Assembly (NCBI GenBank): GCA_033065855.1
Contig: JAVXUO010003017.1
Location: forward strand, 1-64,000
Origin: Escallonia rubra
Taxonomy: Eukaryota > Streptophyta > Magnoliopsida > Escalloniales > Escalloniaceae
Length of the DNA stretch: 64,000 nucleotides
Direction of reading: 5' to 3'
Shown piece by piece: positions 20,369-30,714 of this stretch; the stretch's first letter is position 1, and every line of letters begins with the position of its first letter. The notes beneath the pieces were generated by a model, which was not told the DNA's origin, made no database searches, and saw only the letters and a list, made by a program, of their open reading frames with translations. The position numbers and the translations under genes are program-made.

Positions 20369-23300
20369 TCAATCATTTTCAGTTTGCGAATCATCTTCAT
20401 CACTATCCTCGTCGCCCTCTTCTTCGTGGGACTCGTCGTCCTCTTCATCTTCTAATTCATCCTCTTCATCAGTAGACTCGGTCACATCATCTCCAACACT
20501 TTCAACATCTTCCGCGTCATCATCTACGACTTCTTCTCCCACAAGAAGTGTTGTTGGAAGAGGAAGATCGTCCTCCTCGTTGTTGACCTCAACAGGGAAC
20601 AAGACACGTGGTTGGTCGGCTTGAAAGGAGTCTAGCTCACTGTCATATGTCACGGGCAATTTCTTGGACTTGATAGTTGTATACCAATGAGATTTGGGAT
20701 TGGCGACGTCCTCCGCGTAAAAGACTTGTACAGCTTGACTAGCAAACACAAAGGGCTCGTCTGATGCAAGTCTTGACTTGACATTGACATCTACAATCCC
20801 TTGAGAGCTAACACGGATTCCTCTGCTGCATGTGACATCGAACCACGTACACTTGAACATTACCAGGCGGTTTTGGGAACCCAGATATGTTAGCTCAACA
20901 ATCTCATCTAACTCTCCGTAAAAATCCATGCAATTCTCGGCATAACAGTCGCCGTTGACCAAGACTCCACTGTTTTGGGTTTGTTTTGTTCGGTCATCAT
21001 CTTTTACGTTAAACCTAAACCCGTTGATGATATAACCTCCGTAACAGGATGTTTGTTTGTTAGGGCCTTCGGCTAGTAATTTCAAGCAGGAGGCCACTGG
21101 TCTATCCATTGACTGAACCTATTGTAGATGACGGTAAACATTAAGGATAAATCAGTATACTAATTGGCCACAGAACTGTATATAACACATAATATAATTT
21201 CGTTAAATAATCTTACACGGATTTTGAACCACTGTACAAATTGTGACTTCCGGTGAGATTCAAGTCCAGCGGGATCAGTGATTAAAGATTCCGCATCGAA
21301 CTCACTGCAAACCAATATGCATCTAACTCGCTTAACACACACTTTCAATTATGTACAGCAATGTAAGTGAATTAAGACTTTAACTTACTCAACGAATGCC
21401 GAAACTTCATCGCAATTTAGAAGGGCATATATTGTTGCAGCACTGTACTCTTCATCTGTTAGCCATCGAGTATACGTTCGGCCGAACGGACTACCTGACT
21501 GCTTGAATATTGACAATTGCCCTTCCAAATTTGTGCTTGCTCCGGGATCATTTCGGCCTAGTTGATTTAACCTTGTACCAACATCCGAACCGAAATATTG
21601 ACTACAAAAGTTTACAAGTTCTTCCATTACGTAAGCCTCCGCAATTGAGCCCTCAACCCGAGCCTTATTACGGACTTTTTTCTTTAAATGGAACATGAAC
21701 CTAGAAGTTTAGGAATCGAGTTAGGTGGAATATCAATGATAACAGATGTCGCATTAAGTGTAAACGAACAACTGTAACAATTTAAGGATTACCTCTCGAA
21801 GGGATACATCCACCGATATTGCACGGGTCCACCCATCTTAGCTTCATATGCCAAGTGAACAGGCAGATGCTCCATTGAATCAAAGAACGAAGGTGGGAAG
21901 ATTTTCTCCAGCTTGCAAATCGTCACCACAATGTTCTTCTCAAGCACTTCCATGTTACTCACCCGGATCGTAGAAGAGCATATATCTCGAAAGAAATGAG
22001 ATAATTCAGTCAAAGTCTCGCAAACAACCCGTGGCAACAGTCCCCGGAAGGCAATAGGAATGAATCTCTCCATGAATACGTGGCAGTCGTGACTCTTCAT
22101 CCCTTGGAACTTGCATTCCGAAACATTGCAACAACGAGATATGTTGGACGCAAACCCATCCGGAAGCTTCAAATTCTTAACCCACTGACAGACCTTCTCC
22201 ACTTGTTTCTTGTCTAGACAGTAAGGTGCTTTCGGAAGTATGGTCCTCCCACTGACTGTCCGAGGATGCAATTCACGGCGTACACCCAACTGTTGTAGAT
22301 CCCTTCTCGCTTTAAGGTGATCTTTCGATTTGCCCTTGAAATTCATCACTGTGTTGAACACATTATCAAAAACGTTCTTCTCAATATGCATCACATCCAT
22401 GTTGTTTCGGATAACGAGCGTCCTCCAGTAGGCTAACTCCCAGAAGATACAAAATTTTCTCCAGTTGTGCTCTTTCCCGAACCCTGCAATCTTCTGATCC
22501 GGCACACCCTTACCGTGTGGTATGTCAGTATCAAGTGCCTCCAGGTGTGAGAGTACTTCTTCACCAGATGGGTAGTCCAGCGTGACAACCTCACGCTCGA
22601 TTGTCCCGTCAAATTTATCCTTCTGCCTACGAAACTGATGGCCCGGTGGCAAAAGCTTACGGTGACATCCGAACCACGAGGCCTTTCCGCCGTGCTTTAA
22701 CGTATGACCGGGGTTCACGCCCATACAAGCAGGGCATGCTAGCTTCCCATGTGTGCTCCAGCCACACGTCATTCCCAATGCGGGGAAATCATGTATAGTC
22801 CACATCAAAGCAGCCCTCATCTGAAAATTTTGTTTAAGGGATGCATCATATGTTTCGACTCCATGATTCCATAATTGTTTTAACTCATCAATCAACGGCC
22901 TTAAATACACATCTATGTCCTTACCGGGACTCTTCGGCCCCGGAATAAGCAACGACAAGAACATATACGGCTTCTTCATGCACATGCCTGGTGGAAGGTT
23001 GTAAGGGACAATAATAACAGGCCAACAGGAGTAAGGCGTGGTAGACTGACCGAAAGGGTTGAACCCATCGGTTGCCAGACCAAGTCTAACATTCCGAACT
23101 TCCTGAGCAAAAACTGGATGCCTGCGGTCAAACTCCTTCCACGCCTCTCCATCAGCTGGGTGTGTCAGCACATCGGCATCGTTGCTGCGAGTCTCACGGT
23201 GAGCCCTCATATGTTCAGCCGTACTGGAGGAGTAGTACATTCTCTGAAGCCGTGGTGTGACCGGGAAATATCGCAATATCTTCCATGCAATGTTTTTCTT

Positions 23301-24026
23301 CTTCCCTTTGTCCGGTTTGTACCTCGAATGATCACACACTGGACATAATGACAAATCCTTATTCTCTTTCCAGAATAATACACAATCGTTATTGCACGCA
23401 TCTATCCGGTCGTAGCTCAACCCAAGTTTCCTCATCATCTTCTTCGCGTCATAGTACGACGGCGGTAGCTTTTCACTTTCGGGCAGTATTTCTTTGATGA
23501 AGGTAACAAACTCGTTAAAACCTTTCTCGCTCAGCCCGTGGTCTGATTTCAACTGTAATAACCTACTAACCGCAGACAGCCGTGTGTGTTTCGGAGCTCC
23601 ATCCCACAGCGGCTCTTCCGCAGCTCTCAACAACTCATAAAACTGATGAGCCCCCTCGTTCGGCGGTTGTGGCCTGTCGTTACCCCAGTCAACATTAGCA
23701 TGCCCAACATCCATAATCATATCTCGAAAATCATATCGTGCCTCCTCCCTAACTTCAGTTTGACTAGCCAGGTTGGACGACAATACTATCGTTTCCCCGT
23801 GCTGCGTCCACCTTGTGTATCCACCCATAAAACCGTACCGACGAAGATGCCATTTTACTTCAATTCTTTTTCTCCAGTGCAACAACTCACATCTACCGCA
23901 CGGGCACCTTATCTTATCAAGGTCAACATGTGCAGGATGCGCATAAGCGAAGTCGAGAAATTCGTCAACGCGACACTCAAAATCTTCAGCATTCTTCCTT
24001 TTCATCCAACTTCGATCGACTGACAT
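20369..24026 (-). CDS. CACTA transposase (TNP2 / TNPD type)
   Basis: Four exons on the minus strand: 24026-21793, 21700-21389, 21304-21217, 21118-20369. Every junction is GT-AG and the total of 3384 nt is an exact multiple of three (about 1,127 residues, usual size). Domains in order: a transposase-associated zinc-binding N-terminus (residues ~1-75, start MSVDRSWM, CPCGRC motif); the TNP2 catalytic core (~200-430, with CPVCDHSRY, GLATDGFNPF and CPACM); DUF4218 spanning the exon 1/exon 2 junction (MHIEKNVFDN, HDCHVFMERF, SHFFRDICS, VRNKARVEGSIAEAY); and DUF4216 in exon 4 (GGYIINGFRF, TQNSGVLV, VQVFYAEDV). The C-terminus is a long acidic tail. TNP2 proteins cut and join at the CACTA ends in the nucleus. 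No internal stop was seen. Confidence 0.95.
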
Positions 24027-24181
24027 GACGACTGAATTATCGTACTGTATACCACCTTCAATAATGACCAGTGATTAAGCATTGCCGATGTAAATATCAA
24101 TGCATGAATGTTACAACACGTCTACATATTTCCCCTCCACTCTTGAACAGGTAGTGGTCCTATCCCATTCAGAAAAGCACA

Positions 24182-24429
24182 TGTTTATAAAACAGTGAAT
24201 AACTCATGCTTAGTCCGATGTCTGTGGAAAATTCGGCAGCACCTCCCCGCATTTCTCCAAGTACACCACATCGATTAGGTGTTCTAACATTCATCTAACC
24301 TTGCTCAGGAAGGTTTGACGGATGTTAGAACACCAGATCTGTATGCACCCGGAGAAACACACGAGAACGTGTACCAAATATCCACGACATAGAACATAAA
24401 GCATGAGTCAAAATACTGTTTTATAAACA
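24182..24429. repeat. Long imperfect hairpin upstream of the CACTA transposase
   Basis: The left arm runs from TGTTTATAAAACAGT (24,182) to about 24,303. It pairs with the right arm that ends ACTGTTTTATAAACA at 24,429. Matching blocks in between include ACTCATGCTT, TTTCTCC, GGTGTTCTAACAT and AACCTT, with a short central loop near 24,306. Arms are about 120 nt. It starts about 155 bp upstream of the transposase ATG, within its probable promoter or leader. Confidence 0.75.
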
Positions 24430-24467
24430 ATTAGCTTTTCCAAACTGTCCAAACTGGACATCCAAAG

Positions 24468-24670
24468 GCTCATTACAAGGCATTACTTTGTAATGAGTAC
24501 CTTTGAACGGGAACTAAGGGTTTTTATGCATGCATGTGTTCAGAAATTGATAAGATATGCAAGAATCTTTCCGAAATATCAAAACTGCAGAATGATCGTT
24601 GCATATGTTATCAATTCCACATTAAATAGAACTCGTTGGCAACGAGTTGAACCATCTCGTTGCCAATGGA
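24468..24670. repeat. Short palindromes in the CACTA interior
   Basis: CTCATTACAA and TTGTAATGAG form a 10-bp stem at 24,468-24,497. AACTCGTTGGCAACGAGTT is a perfect palindrome near 24,629-24,647, followed by a partial copy CTCGTTGCCAATGG. Confidence 0.7.
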
Positions 24671-24749
24671 CTTCTCAAAACAACAATTAATATAAAGAAG
24701 GCAGGGTTTGTAAAGAACGAGTAATTGAACCATCTCTGGGCAACATGGA

Positions 24750-25870
24750 GTAATTATGGGATGTACAAGGGCTAATTAGGGCTAACTGGGTTATTAGGGA
24801 ACAAGACACGATTATTAATTATAGCTGATTAGAGTTGATTAGGACTAATTAGGGTTATTTAGTCCTAATTAGGGTTTAACAATTGCCGAGTAGTGATGAT
24901 TAGTCCTAATTAGGGCTAATTGGGCTTAATTGGGTTATGTTAGGGCTAATTAATGTTAATGAGGGATAGTTTCGGATGATTATAGCTGACTAGGGTTGAT
25001 TAGGACTAATTAGAGTTATGTAGTCCTAATTAGGGCTTAATTGTGCCGAGTAGTGATGATTAGTCCTAATTAGGGCTAATTAATGTTAATGCGGGCTAGT
25101 TTCGGATAATTATAGCTAATTAGGGTTGATTATGACTAATTAGGGTTTAATTGTGCCGAGTAGTGATGATTAGTCCTAATTAGGGCTAATTAGGCTTAAT
25201 TGGGTTATGTTAGGGCTAATTAATGTTAATGAGGGATAATTTCGGATGATTATAGCTGACTAGGGTTGATTAGGACTAATTAGAGTTATGTAGTCCTAAT
25301 TAGGGTTTAATTGTGCCGAGTAGTGATGATTAGTCCTAATTAGGGCTAATTAGGCTTAATTGGGTTATGTTAGGGCTAATTAATGTTAATGAGGGCTAGT
25401 TTCGGATAATTATAGCTAATTAGGGTTGATTATGACTAATTAGGGTTTAATTGTGCCGAGTAGTGATGATTAGTCCTAATTAGGGCTAATTAGGCTTAAT
25501 TGGGTTATGTTAGAGCTAATTAATGTTAGTGAGGGCTAGTTTCGAATAATTATAGCTAATTAGGGTTGATTAGGACTAATTAGGGTTATTTAGTCCTAAT
25601 TAGGGTTTTGATGGTGCCGAGTAGTGTTGATTAGTCCTAACTAGCGCTAATTAGGCGTAATTGGGTTATGTTAGTGCAAATTATGACTAATTAGGCTAAC
25701 TACAATCAATATGCGCATAATTGGGTTCATTTGGGCTAATTTGAGGTAATTACAGCTAATTTGAATTTTATCAGGTTCTTAGGGTTAATTAAAACTAATT
25801 AGGCTCGTTAGAGCTAATTAGGGTTAATTGATTTACTAAAATATTGTTAATCAGGACTAATTAGGGCTAA
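24750..25870. repeat. CTAATTAGGG minisatellite, ~110-160 bp higher-order units
   Basis: The array is built from TTAGTCCTAATTAGGGC and related words. The marker GCCGAGTAGTG occurs at 24,885, 25,045, 25,155, 25,315, 25,455 and 25,615. Spacings are therefore 160, 110, 160, 140 and 160 bp, as expected from unequal exchange with internal deletions. There is no coding frame. Confidence 0.85.
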
Positions 25871-25984
25871 TTATAGCCAGCGCTGGAGCCACGATTAGAT
25901 TCCAGGGGGTGCATGCTAAAAATGTCGCATTAACCTAACTAACCTAAATTTAATGCACATTCAACAACCTCAATTCCGACACCT

Positions 25985-26135
25985 CATATAGGGTGTCGAT
26001 ATGGTGTCCGATACGTTTCTGACACCTCCGGACACGTGTCAGACACATACCGACACGTGTCCGACGCCTTTGGACACGTGTCCGACGCCTCCGGACACGT
26101 GTCCGATGCCCAGCGACACGCACCTCCGGACACAT
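25985..26135. repeat. GGACACGTGTCCGACGCC tandem repeats
   Basis: About six degenerate copies of an 18-bp unit containing the palindrome GACACGTGTC. The same motif occurs in the IFRD intron repeat at 9059-9350, so it is a dispersed sequence. An E-box/G-box-like CACGTG lies at the centre of most copies. Confidence 0.75.
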
Positions 26136-26214
26136 CGGCATACGTTAATTTGTTTTCTAAATGTCGGACACCGTCGATCAGACGTGGTGTCCGTGTCTGC
26201 GCTAACTAACAGGT

Positions 26215-26520
26215 ATCTCAATCCAATTGGGTCCCATCCTCCGTCAACAATCTCAATTCTCAATTCTCAAATGCTCAATGCAATAAAAATTAACAAAAAT
26301 CACACATTCAATCCAATTGGGTCCCATCCTCCGTCAATAATCTCAATATCTCAAATGCTCAATGCACAATTAACAATCTAAAATCATCAATTAACAACCT
26401 AAAATCATCAATTCATAATCGCAATTACTTCAAATGCACAGCTAATAACCTAAAATCATCGATCAATAATCACAATTATAAAACGCACAATTAACAACCT
26501 AAAATTATCAAACAAATGAG
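26215..26520. repeat. Short direct repeats, CCAATTGGGTCCCATCCTCC and AACCTAAAATCATC
   Basis: CCAATTGGGTCCCATCCTCC occurs at about 26,222 and 26,312. Below it AACCTAAAATCATC-type words repeat four times. No gene is seen. Confidence 0.6.
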
Positions 26521-26559
26521 CAATGTTCAAATTTTTTAAAAACTGTTCAAAATTCACAT

Positions 26560-26966
26560 ATCCGATGCGCTTGAATTATTTCAATTTAGGGTTCGATTGT
26601 ATTAGGGCATTCAATTTAGGGTTCAATTAGTTTCATTTAGGGTTCGGTTCGATTAGGGCATTCAATTTAGGGTTCAATTACTTCAATTTAGGTACAATTA
26701 GGGGGTTCTATTGATTCAATTTAGGGTTCGGTTGATTTGAGGCATTAAATTTAGGATTCAATTAGTTCAATTTAGGGTTCAATTAGGGGGTTCTATTGAT
26801 TCAATTTAGGGTTCGGTTGATTTGAGGCATTCAATTTAGGGTTCAATTAGTTCAATTTAGGGTTCGGTTGGATTAGGGGGTTCAATTAGGGTTCGGTTAG
26901 ATTGGGGCAATCAATTTAGGGTTCAATTATGACTAATTAGGGTTTAGGGTTTAGGGTTTAGGGTTA
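26560..26966. repeat. TTTAGGGTTCAATTAG repeats ending in plant telomere-type TTTAGGG
   Basis: About ten variants of CAATTTAGGGTTC(A/G)ATTAG lead into four units of TTTAGGG near 26,939-26,966. The heptamer is the usual plant telomere repeat, so this is a short interstitial telomeric block inside the transposon. Confidence 0.85.
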
Positions 26967-27139
26967 AGACCACATTTTCTTTAACATCTACCAATTTATC
27001 ATGGGAAAATTCGTAACTTCTAACTCTTGAACACCTTCTAAGGGGCCATGAAGCTAATTTATGTGTTGGTGTTATCGTATTCCCCAAGCCTTTTTTTAAA
27101 ACCAAAAGGTGAACCCTCCTCCAAGAGTCGATCAACCCC

Positions 27140-27330
27140 GCCAAGCCAAGCATACGAGTTACGAGAATCTACAAACCATAATAGAATCTACAAGCCAAGC
27201 ATACGAGTTACGAGAATCTACAAACCCTTCTGATTATATACTGCATTTACCGGGTAACATAATATCAAACCATACGATTACCAAAAAAAAAATCAAACCA
27301 TACGAGTTACGAGAATCTACAAACGGTAAA
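27140..27330. repeat. Three copies of CATACGAGTTACGAGAATCT
   Basis: The copies, continuing into ACAAAC, lie near 27,150, 27,199 and 27,300, inside the CACTA right arm. Confidence 0.8.
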
Positions 27331-27624
27331 GAGATGATTCTGAATATCTAAAAGCCGATCATGAATATCTAAACTTACAGAAACTTGGGCTGATTTGAAG
27401 ATGGGCGGCGCGGTTGTGGTGGCGGCGCAGCAGTGGTGGTGGCGTCGCAGCAGCGGTCCTTCGGTTTTGAAGATGGGCGGCAGTGGCGGCGTCGGAGGCG
27501 GTGGCAGGATATATTCCGTCGGGGCTAGGTTGCCGGGGATGGCGACGGAGGATAAATCGCCGGTGAGAGAGAGAGAGAGAGAGCAACGGGAGAAAGAAAA
27601 GAAGAAGGGGATCTGATCTATTTA

Positions 27625-27925
27625 AGGCTTTTACCGACGGAAAATACCCGTCGGTAAAAGTCCGTCGGCAAAACCCTACTTTCACCGACGGGTATTTTTA
27701 CCGACGGAAGTATTCCGTTGTTAAATAGTTTTATCGACGGAACACACCCGTCGGTAAAAGTTCGTCGGCAAAACCCGACTTTCACCGACGGTTATTTTTG
27801 CGGACGGAATTATTCCGTCGGTAAATAGTTTTACCGACGGACGTTACCCGACGGGTGTATTCCGTCGCTAAAAATACTTTTAGAGACAGAATTTGGTTCG
27901 TCGCTAAAAGTCCGTCGCTAATTCC
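27625..27925. repeat. CACTA right subterminal repeats
   Basis: Many copies of TTTACCGACGG and CCGTCGGTAAA, grading into GCGACGG-type copies near the terminus. Probable transposition-protein binding sites. Part of this block (from about 27,736) is copied again at 29,586. Confidence 0.9.
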
Positions 27926-28171
27926 CTCTTTTCTTGTAGTGTTTGGTGTTTTACGCCGTGTTGTTCTACAGGTGGGTTGGGGGGGGGGGGTAGGGCCTCA
28001 GGTGGGTCTTGGGGGTTTTAGGAGTGTTTGTGCATTTGGGGGTGGGGGGGTTGGGGCCCTGGGGAGTGGGGGATGGGTTTCCAGGGTAATCTGTGTGGGC
28101 ATTTGGGTGTTTGGGGGTGGGGGGGGGGGGGGAGGGTTGGGGCCCTGGGGAGTGGGGGATGGGTTTCCAGG
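27736..28171. repeat. Direct repeat copy 1: CACTA right end plus G-rich LINE DNA
   Basis: It starts near TATCGACGGAACACACCCG, includes the CACTA terminus at 27,941 and a G-rich stretch, and breaks off after TTTCCAGGGTA at about 28,171. It matches 29,586-30,030 almost base for base except in the G-runs. The pararetroviral fragment sits between the two copies. Confidence 0.9.
27970..28160 (+). repeat. G-run clusters (potential quadruplexes), also at 29,830-30,020
   Basis: Runs of 5-14 G on the + strand are separated by 1-6 bases. Two ~80-bp internal repeats of GGGGCCCTGGGGAGTGGGGG are present in each copy. The open frames across them are compositional artefacts. Confidence 0.8.
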
Positions 28172-29585
28172 GTATCTTTATTTGTATTAGGTTCTTTAGG
28201 TTTGATTATATCTATGTTATATTTTTGTTTTATACATCTGGTACATGCTTCTTTATAACATAACTCGCATTTGCATCTTACTTTAATTGCTGGATACCAC
28301 GTGCATATATAGCATGGTATCGTATCTAAACCTTTTTCTATATGCCATTGATGTGTACAATCTTCTTCTAAAGTTAGTTGTTTTTCTAAAAGTTTGAACA
28401 TAAAATTATATACTTCAGTATTTTTTAAGGAGTTTATGAAAGTATCTAGTTTATCTGTTGTTTCTACTGGAAGATCTTCTTCTTCCTCATCACTACTTAT
28501 AGAAAAGATGTCTTCTATATATTCATTTATAGATTTAATGCTATATATACTTTCTGTATCGCTTAAAGTTTCATCTACTTCTAAGAGATCTTCATTGGTA
28601 TTATTAACTATCATTGCTTTAAAGTTATTATTATTATGTCTTCTAGGACAACTAGAACTTAAATGGTTTGGTTCTCCACAAGAATAACATGTAATTTTAT
28701 TTTCGTATATCCTTATATTATCATATTTCCTAACATGCTTAGGATTTAAAAAGGGTTTTCTAGCTTTGCTTTTTCTTAAGTAATAAGTTTTTCTAGGTTG
28801 TTTATATCTTTTATAAGTTTTCCTAGTATATTTAGGTCTTGATTCTTCTTGGCCATAGTGTTGTGGAGTATATATTTCTTTACAAAAGCTTGTTTCGTTT
28901 TTAAGCTGTCTAGATATTTGTATGTTTGTACATTTAGAAACTAATATTTCTATGACATGTTCAAAGATGCTCCCTAAAGAAGGTGTCCATTTAGGATCAC
29001 TATATGTCTTTTTAACTGTTTCATATATTTCTCTTCCTAAAGCTCCTGGTAATTTATTTAAAAACTTATCTACTACTGTGGGGCTGTAAATATTGCCACT
29101 TTGTGAGGCAAAGTAATAGTATTCTTGCATGAATGGTTTTATATTATGTCAGTTGTATAAATGTACTTGTTCTAATTTTCTAGCTGCTTCTGTTTGTATT
29201 AGGGTATCTCATGTATTAGGATTTCTTCCTGTTAAAATTAATTGTATAGTGTTTACGAAATTATAAGGGTTTGGTCCTAGGTCTGCCATTTGTTTTAAAT
29301 CATCTGGAAATGCCTTTGCCATTCTTCAAAATTGGCTTTAGCTATAGGGCCTAGGAATTGTGTCATATATCTTATCATGTCTTCTCCTGTTTCTAAATTA
29401 TCAGATTGTTTAGTTATAAAGTTTGCTACTACTGCATCTTTCCATACTTGTATATAATTATTCCTTTGTTGAGGATCTACAGCTGTTATGTTTAGAATAA
29501 ACGGTTCTGCTGCCTTTTGTATCTTGAAATTTTGTTCTAAAGGATGTCTTTTACCTCTAGGTTTATAATTAGGCCTATTAAATTT
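28172..29585 (-). pseudogene. Endogenous pararetrovirus (Caulimoviridae) coat-protein region, broken
   Basis: Two minus-strand frames fit one caulimovirid structural-protein region: the upstream piece (about 29,585-29,295) and the downstream piece (29,130-28,172). The latter has a basic K/R/Y-rich run, a CCHC knuckle (CYSCGEPNHLSSSC), then an acidic serine-rich stretch (SSDEEEEDLP) and a cysteine-rich tail (CYICTWYPAI, CKCELCYKEAC). This is the layout of pararetroviral coat proteins that package nucleic acid. The region is interrupted by one frame change and two in-frame stops between 29,295 and 29,130. It is cut at both edges, where the frames run into flanking CACTA or G-rich DNA. Movement-protein and polymerase genes are absent. 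The genus was not assigned. It is a dead relic. Confidence 0.75.
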
Positions 29586-30030
29586 ATCGACGTAACACAC
29601 CCGTCGGTAAAAGTTCGTCGGCAAAACCCGACTTTCACCGACGGTTATTTTTGCGGACGGAATTATTCCGTCGGTAAATAGTTTTACCGACGGACGTTAC
29701 CCGACGGGTGTATTCCGTCGCTGAAAATACTTTTAGAGACGGAATTTTGTCCGTCGCTAAAAGTCCGTCGCTAATTCCCTCTTTTCTTGTAGTGTTTGGT
29801 GTTTTACGCCGTGTTGTTCTACAGGTGGGTTGGGGGGGGGGGGGTAGGGCCTCAGGTGGGTCTTGGGGGTTTTAGGAGTGTTTGTGCATTTGGGGGTGGG
29901 GGGGGGGGTTGGGGCCCTGGGGAGTGGGGGATGGGTTTCCAGGGTAATCTGTGTGGGCATTTGGGTGTTTGGGGGTGGGGGGGGGGGAGGGTTGGGGCCC
30001 TGGGGAGTGGGGGAGGGGTTTCCAGGGTAA
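29586..30030. repeat. Direct repeat copy 2: second CACTA right end plus G-rich LINE DNA
   Basis: It begins ATCGACGTAACACACCCG, repeats the subterminal block and a complete TTTTCTTGTAGTG terminus ending at 29,794, then the G-rich stretch. It continues into unduplicated LINE-like DNA (TCTACTCTAGGGGTTTTG). A second complete right terminus means the CACTA left end has two possible partners. Confidence 0.9.
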
Positions 30031-30256
30031 TCTACTCTAGGGGTTTTGTGTGTGGGCGCTTAGCCCTGGTTTGTGATTGTTGGTTTGATGCCCGGCTTAA
30101 TGGTGGCTGTGTTTTGGAGGGAAATCGCCGATGAAATATTGTGAACCATGTAACGTTACCTGCATCTTGTATTTGCATTGTGATCCCTTTAATTGCTGAG
30201 TACATCTTTGATTTTCGTCCGGCTCTAGTTGACTTTTTCATTGTACTTTTTGTGTG

Positions 30257-30511
30257 GTTCAGATTTATATTGTTTCATTTTAGTATACTATGTGTTTTTA
30301 TAACCTTTAGGCCTCCGCTTATTACTTAAAGTTAGTCTAAAGTTCAGATTTATATTGTTTCATTTTCGTATACTATGTGTTTTTATAACCTTTAGGCCTC
30401 CGCTTATTACTTAAAGTTAGTCTAAAGTTTAGATTTATATTGTTTCATTTTAGTATACTACATGTTTTTATAACCTTTAGGCCTCCGCTTATTACTTAAA
30501 GTTAATCTAAA
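30257..30511 (+). repeat. 85-bp tandem repeat, three copies
   Basis: Units begin GTTCAGATTTATATTG at 30,257 and 30,342 and GTTTAGATTTATATTG at 30,427, and end with CTTAAAGTTAGTCTAAA. They differ at only a few bases. They lie in the 3' part of the LINE-like remnant, where plant LINEs often have short repeats. Confidence 0.9.
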
Positions 30512-30714
30512 GTGTAAGATATGCTCTGCTTTAGTTTAATTGTAATTGGTTTTAGGTCTATAGGTTCGTTATTAGTTTCTGACCTTTGTGGTCGTGTATA
30601 CACAGAGTCACGGGAATGTCGTGACCTTTACTCGCCGTTGGGCAACTCTGTAACCCTTTTAATTGTCAATGCTATTCTCTTATTAACAACAAAAAAAAAA
30701 TGTTGGAACAAGTT

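Larger units (their letters stand above)
17968..27941 (-). mobile_element. CACTA (En/Spm) transposon, 9974 bp
   Basis: The ends are CACTACAAGAAAA (left) and TTTTCTTGTAGTG (right), flanked by a 3-bp TTT duplication. Subterminal repeats lie inside both ends: GCGACGG and CGTCGCT at 17,985-18,305, and CCGACGG and CGTCGGT at 27,630-27,920. Two minus-strand genes lie in the left two thirds: a TNP2-type transposase and a TNPA-like gene. The right third (24,030-27,600) is non-coding and built from a hairpin, minisatellites and telomere-like repeats. The transposase frame is open, so the element may have been active recently. Confidence 0.95.
17484..30714 (+). mobile_element. LINE-like remnant split by a CACTA element
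   Basis: The left flank ATGTTGGAACATGTT (17,484-17,498) recurs with one mismatch as ATGTTGGAACAAGTT (30,700-30,714), right after a poly(A) of about ten. A ~15-bp target duplication plus a terminal A-run indicates LINE-type insertion. The left part begins with CTCTCTCTAA-type leader text and a GC-rich stretch. The right end, with CTCTGTAACCCTTTTAATTG then GCTATTCTCTTATTAAC before the A-run, resembles plant L1 tails. Reverse transcriptase code is absent, so it is internally deleted or a non-autonomous derivative. The element proper is about 17,499-17,967 plus 27,945-28,170 or its copy, plus 30,010-30,699. Confidence 0.6.

Noticed and set aside
22600..24020. Plus-strand frames opposite the CACTA transposase
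   Set aside because: Antisense shadows of a strongly supported minus-strand coding exon.
24750..25870. Tandem repeats considered as a CRISPR array
   Set aside because: Units are continuous and variable in length with no unique spacers, in a plant transposon.
27855..28258. Gly/Trp-rich plus-strand frames, also 29,796-30,134
   Set aside because: Artefacts of G-runs. They follow the repeat, not any protein family.
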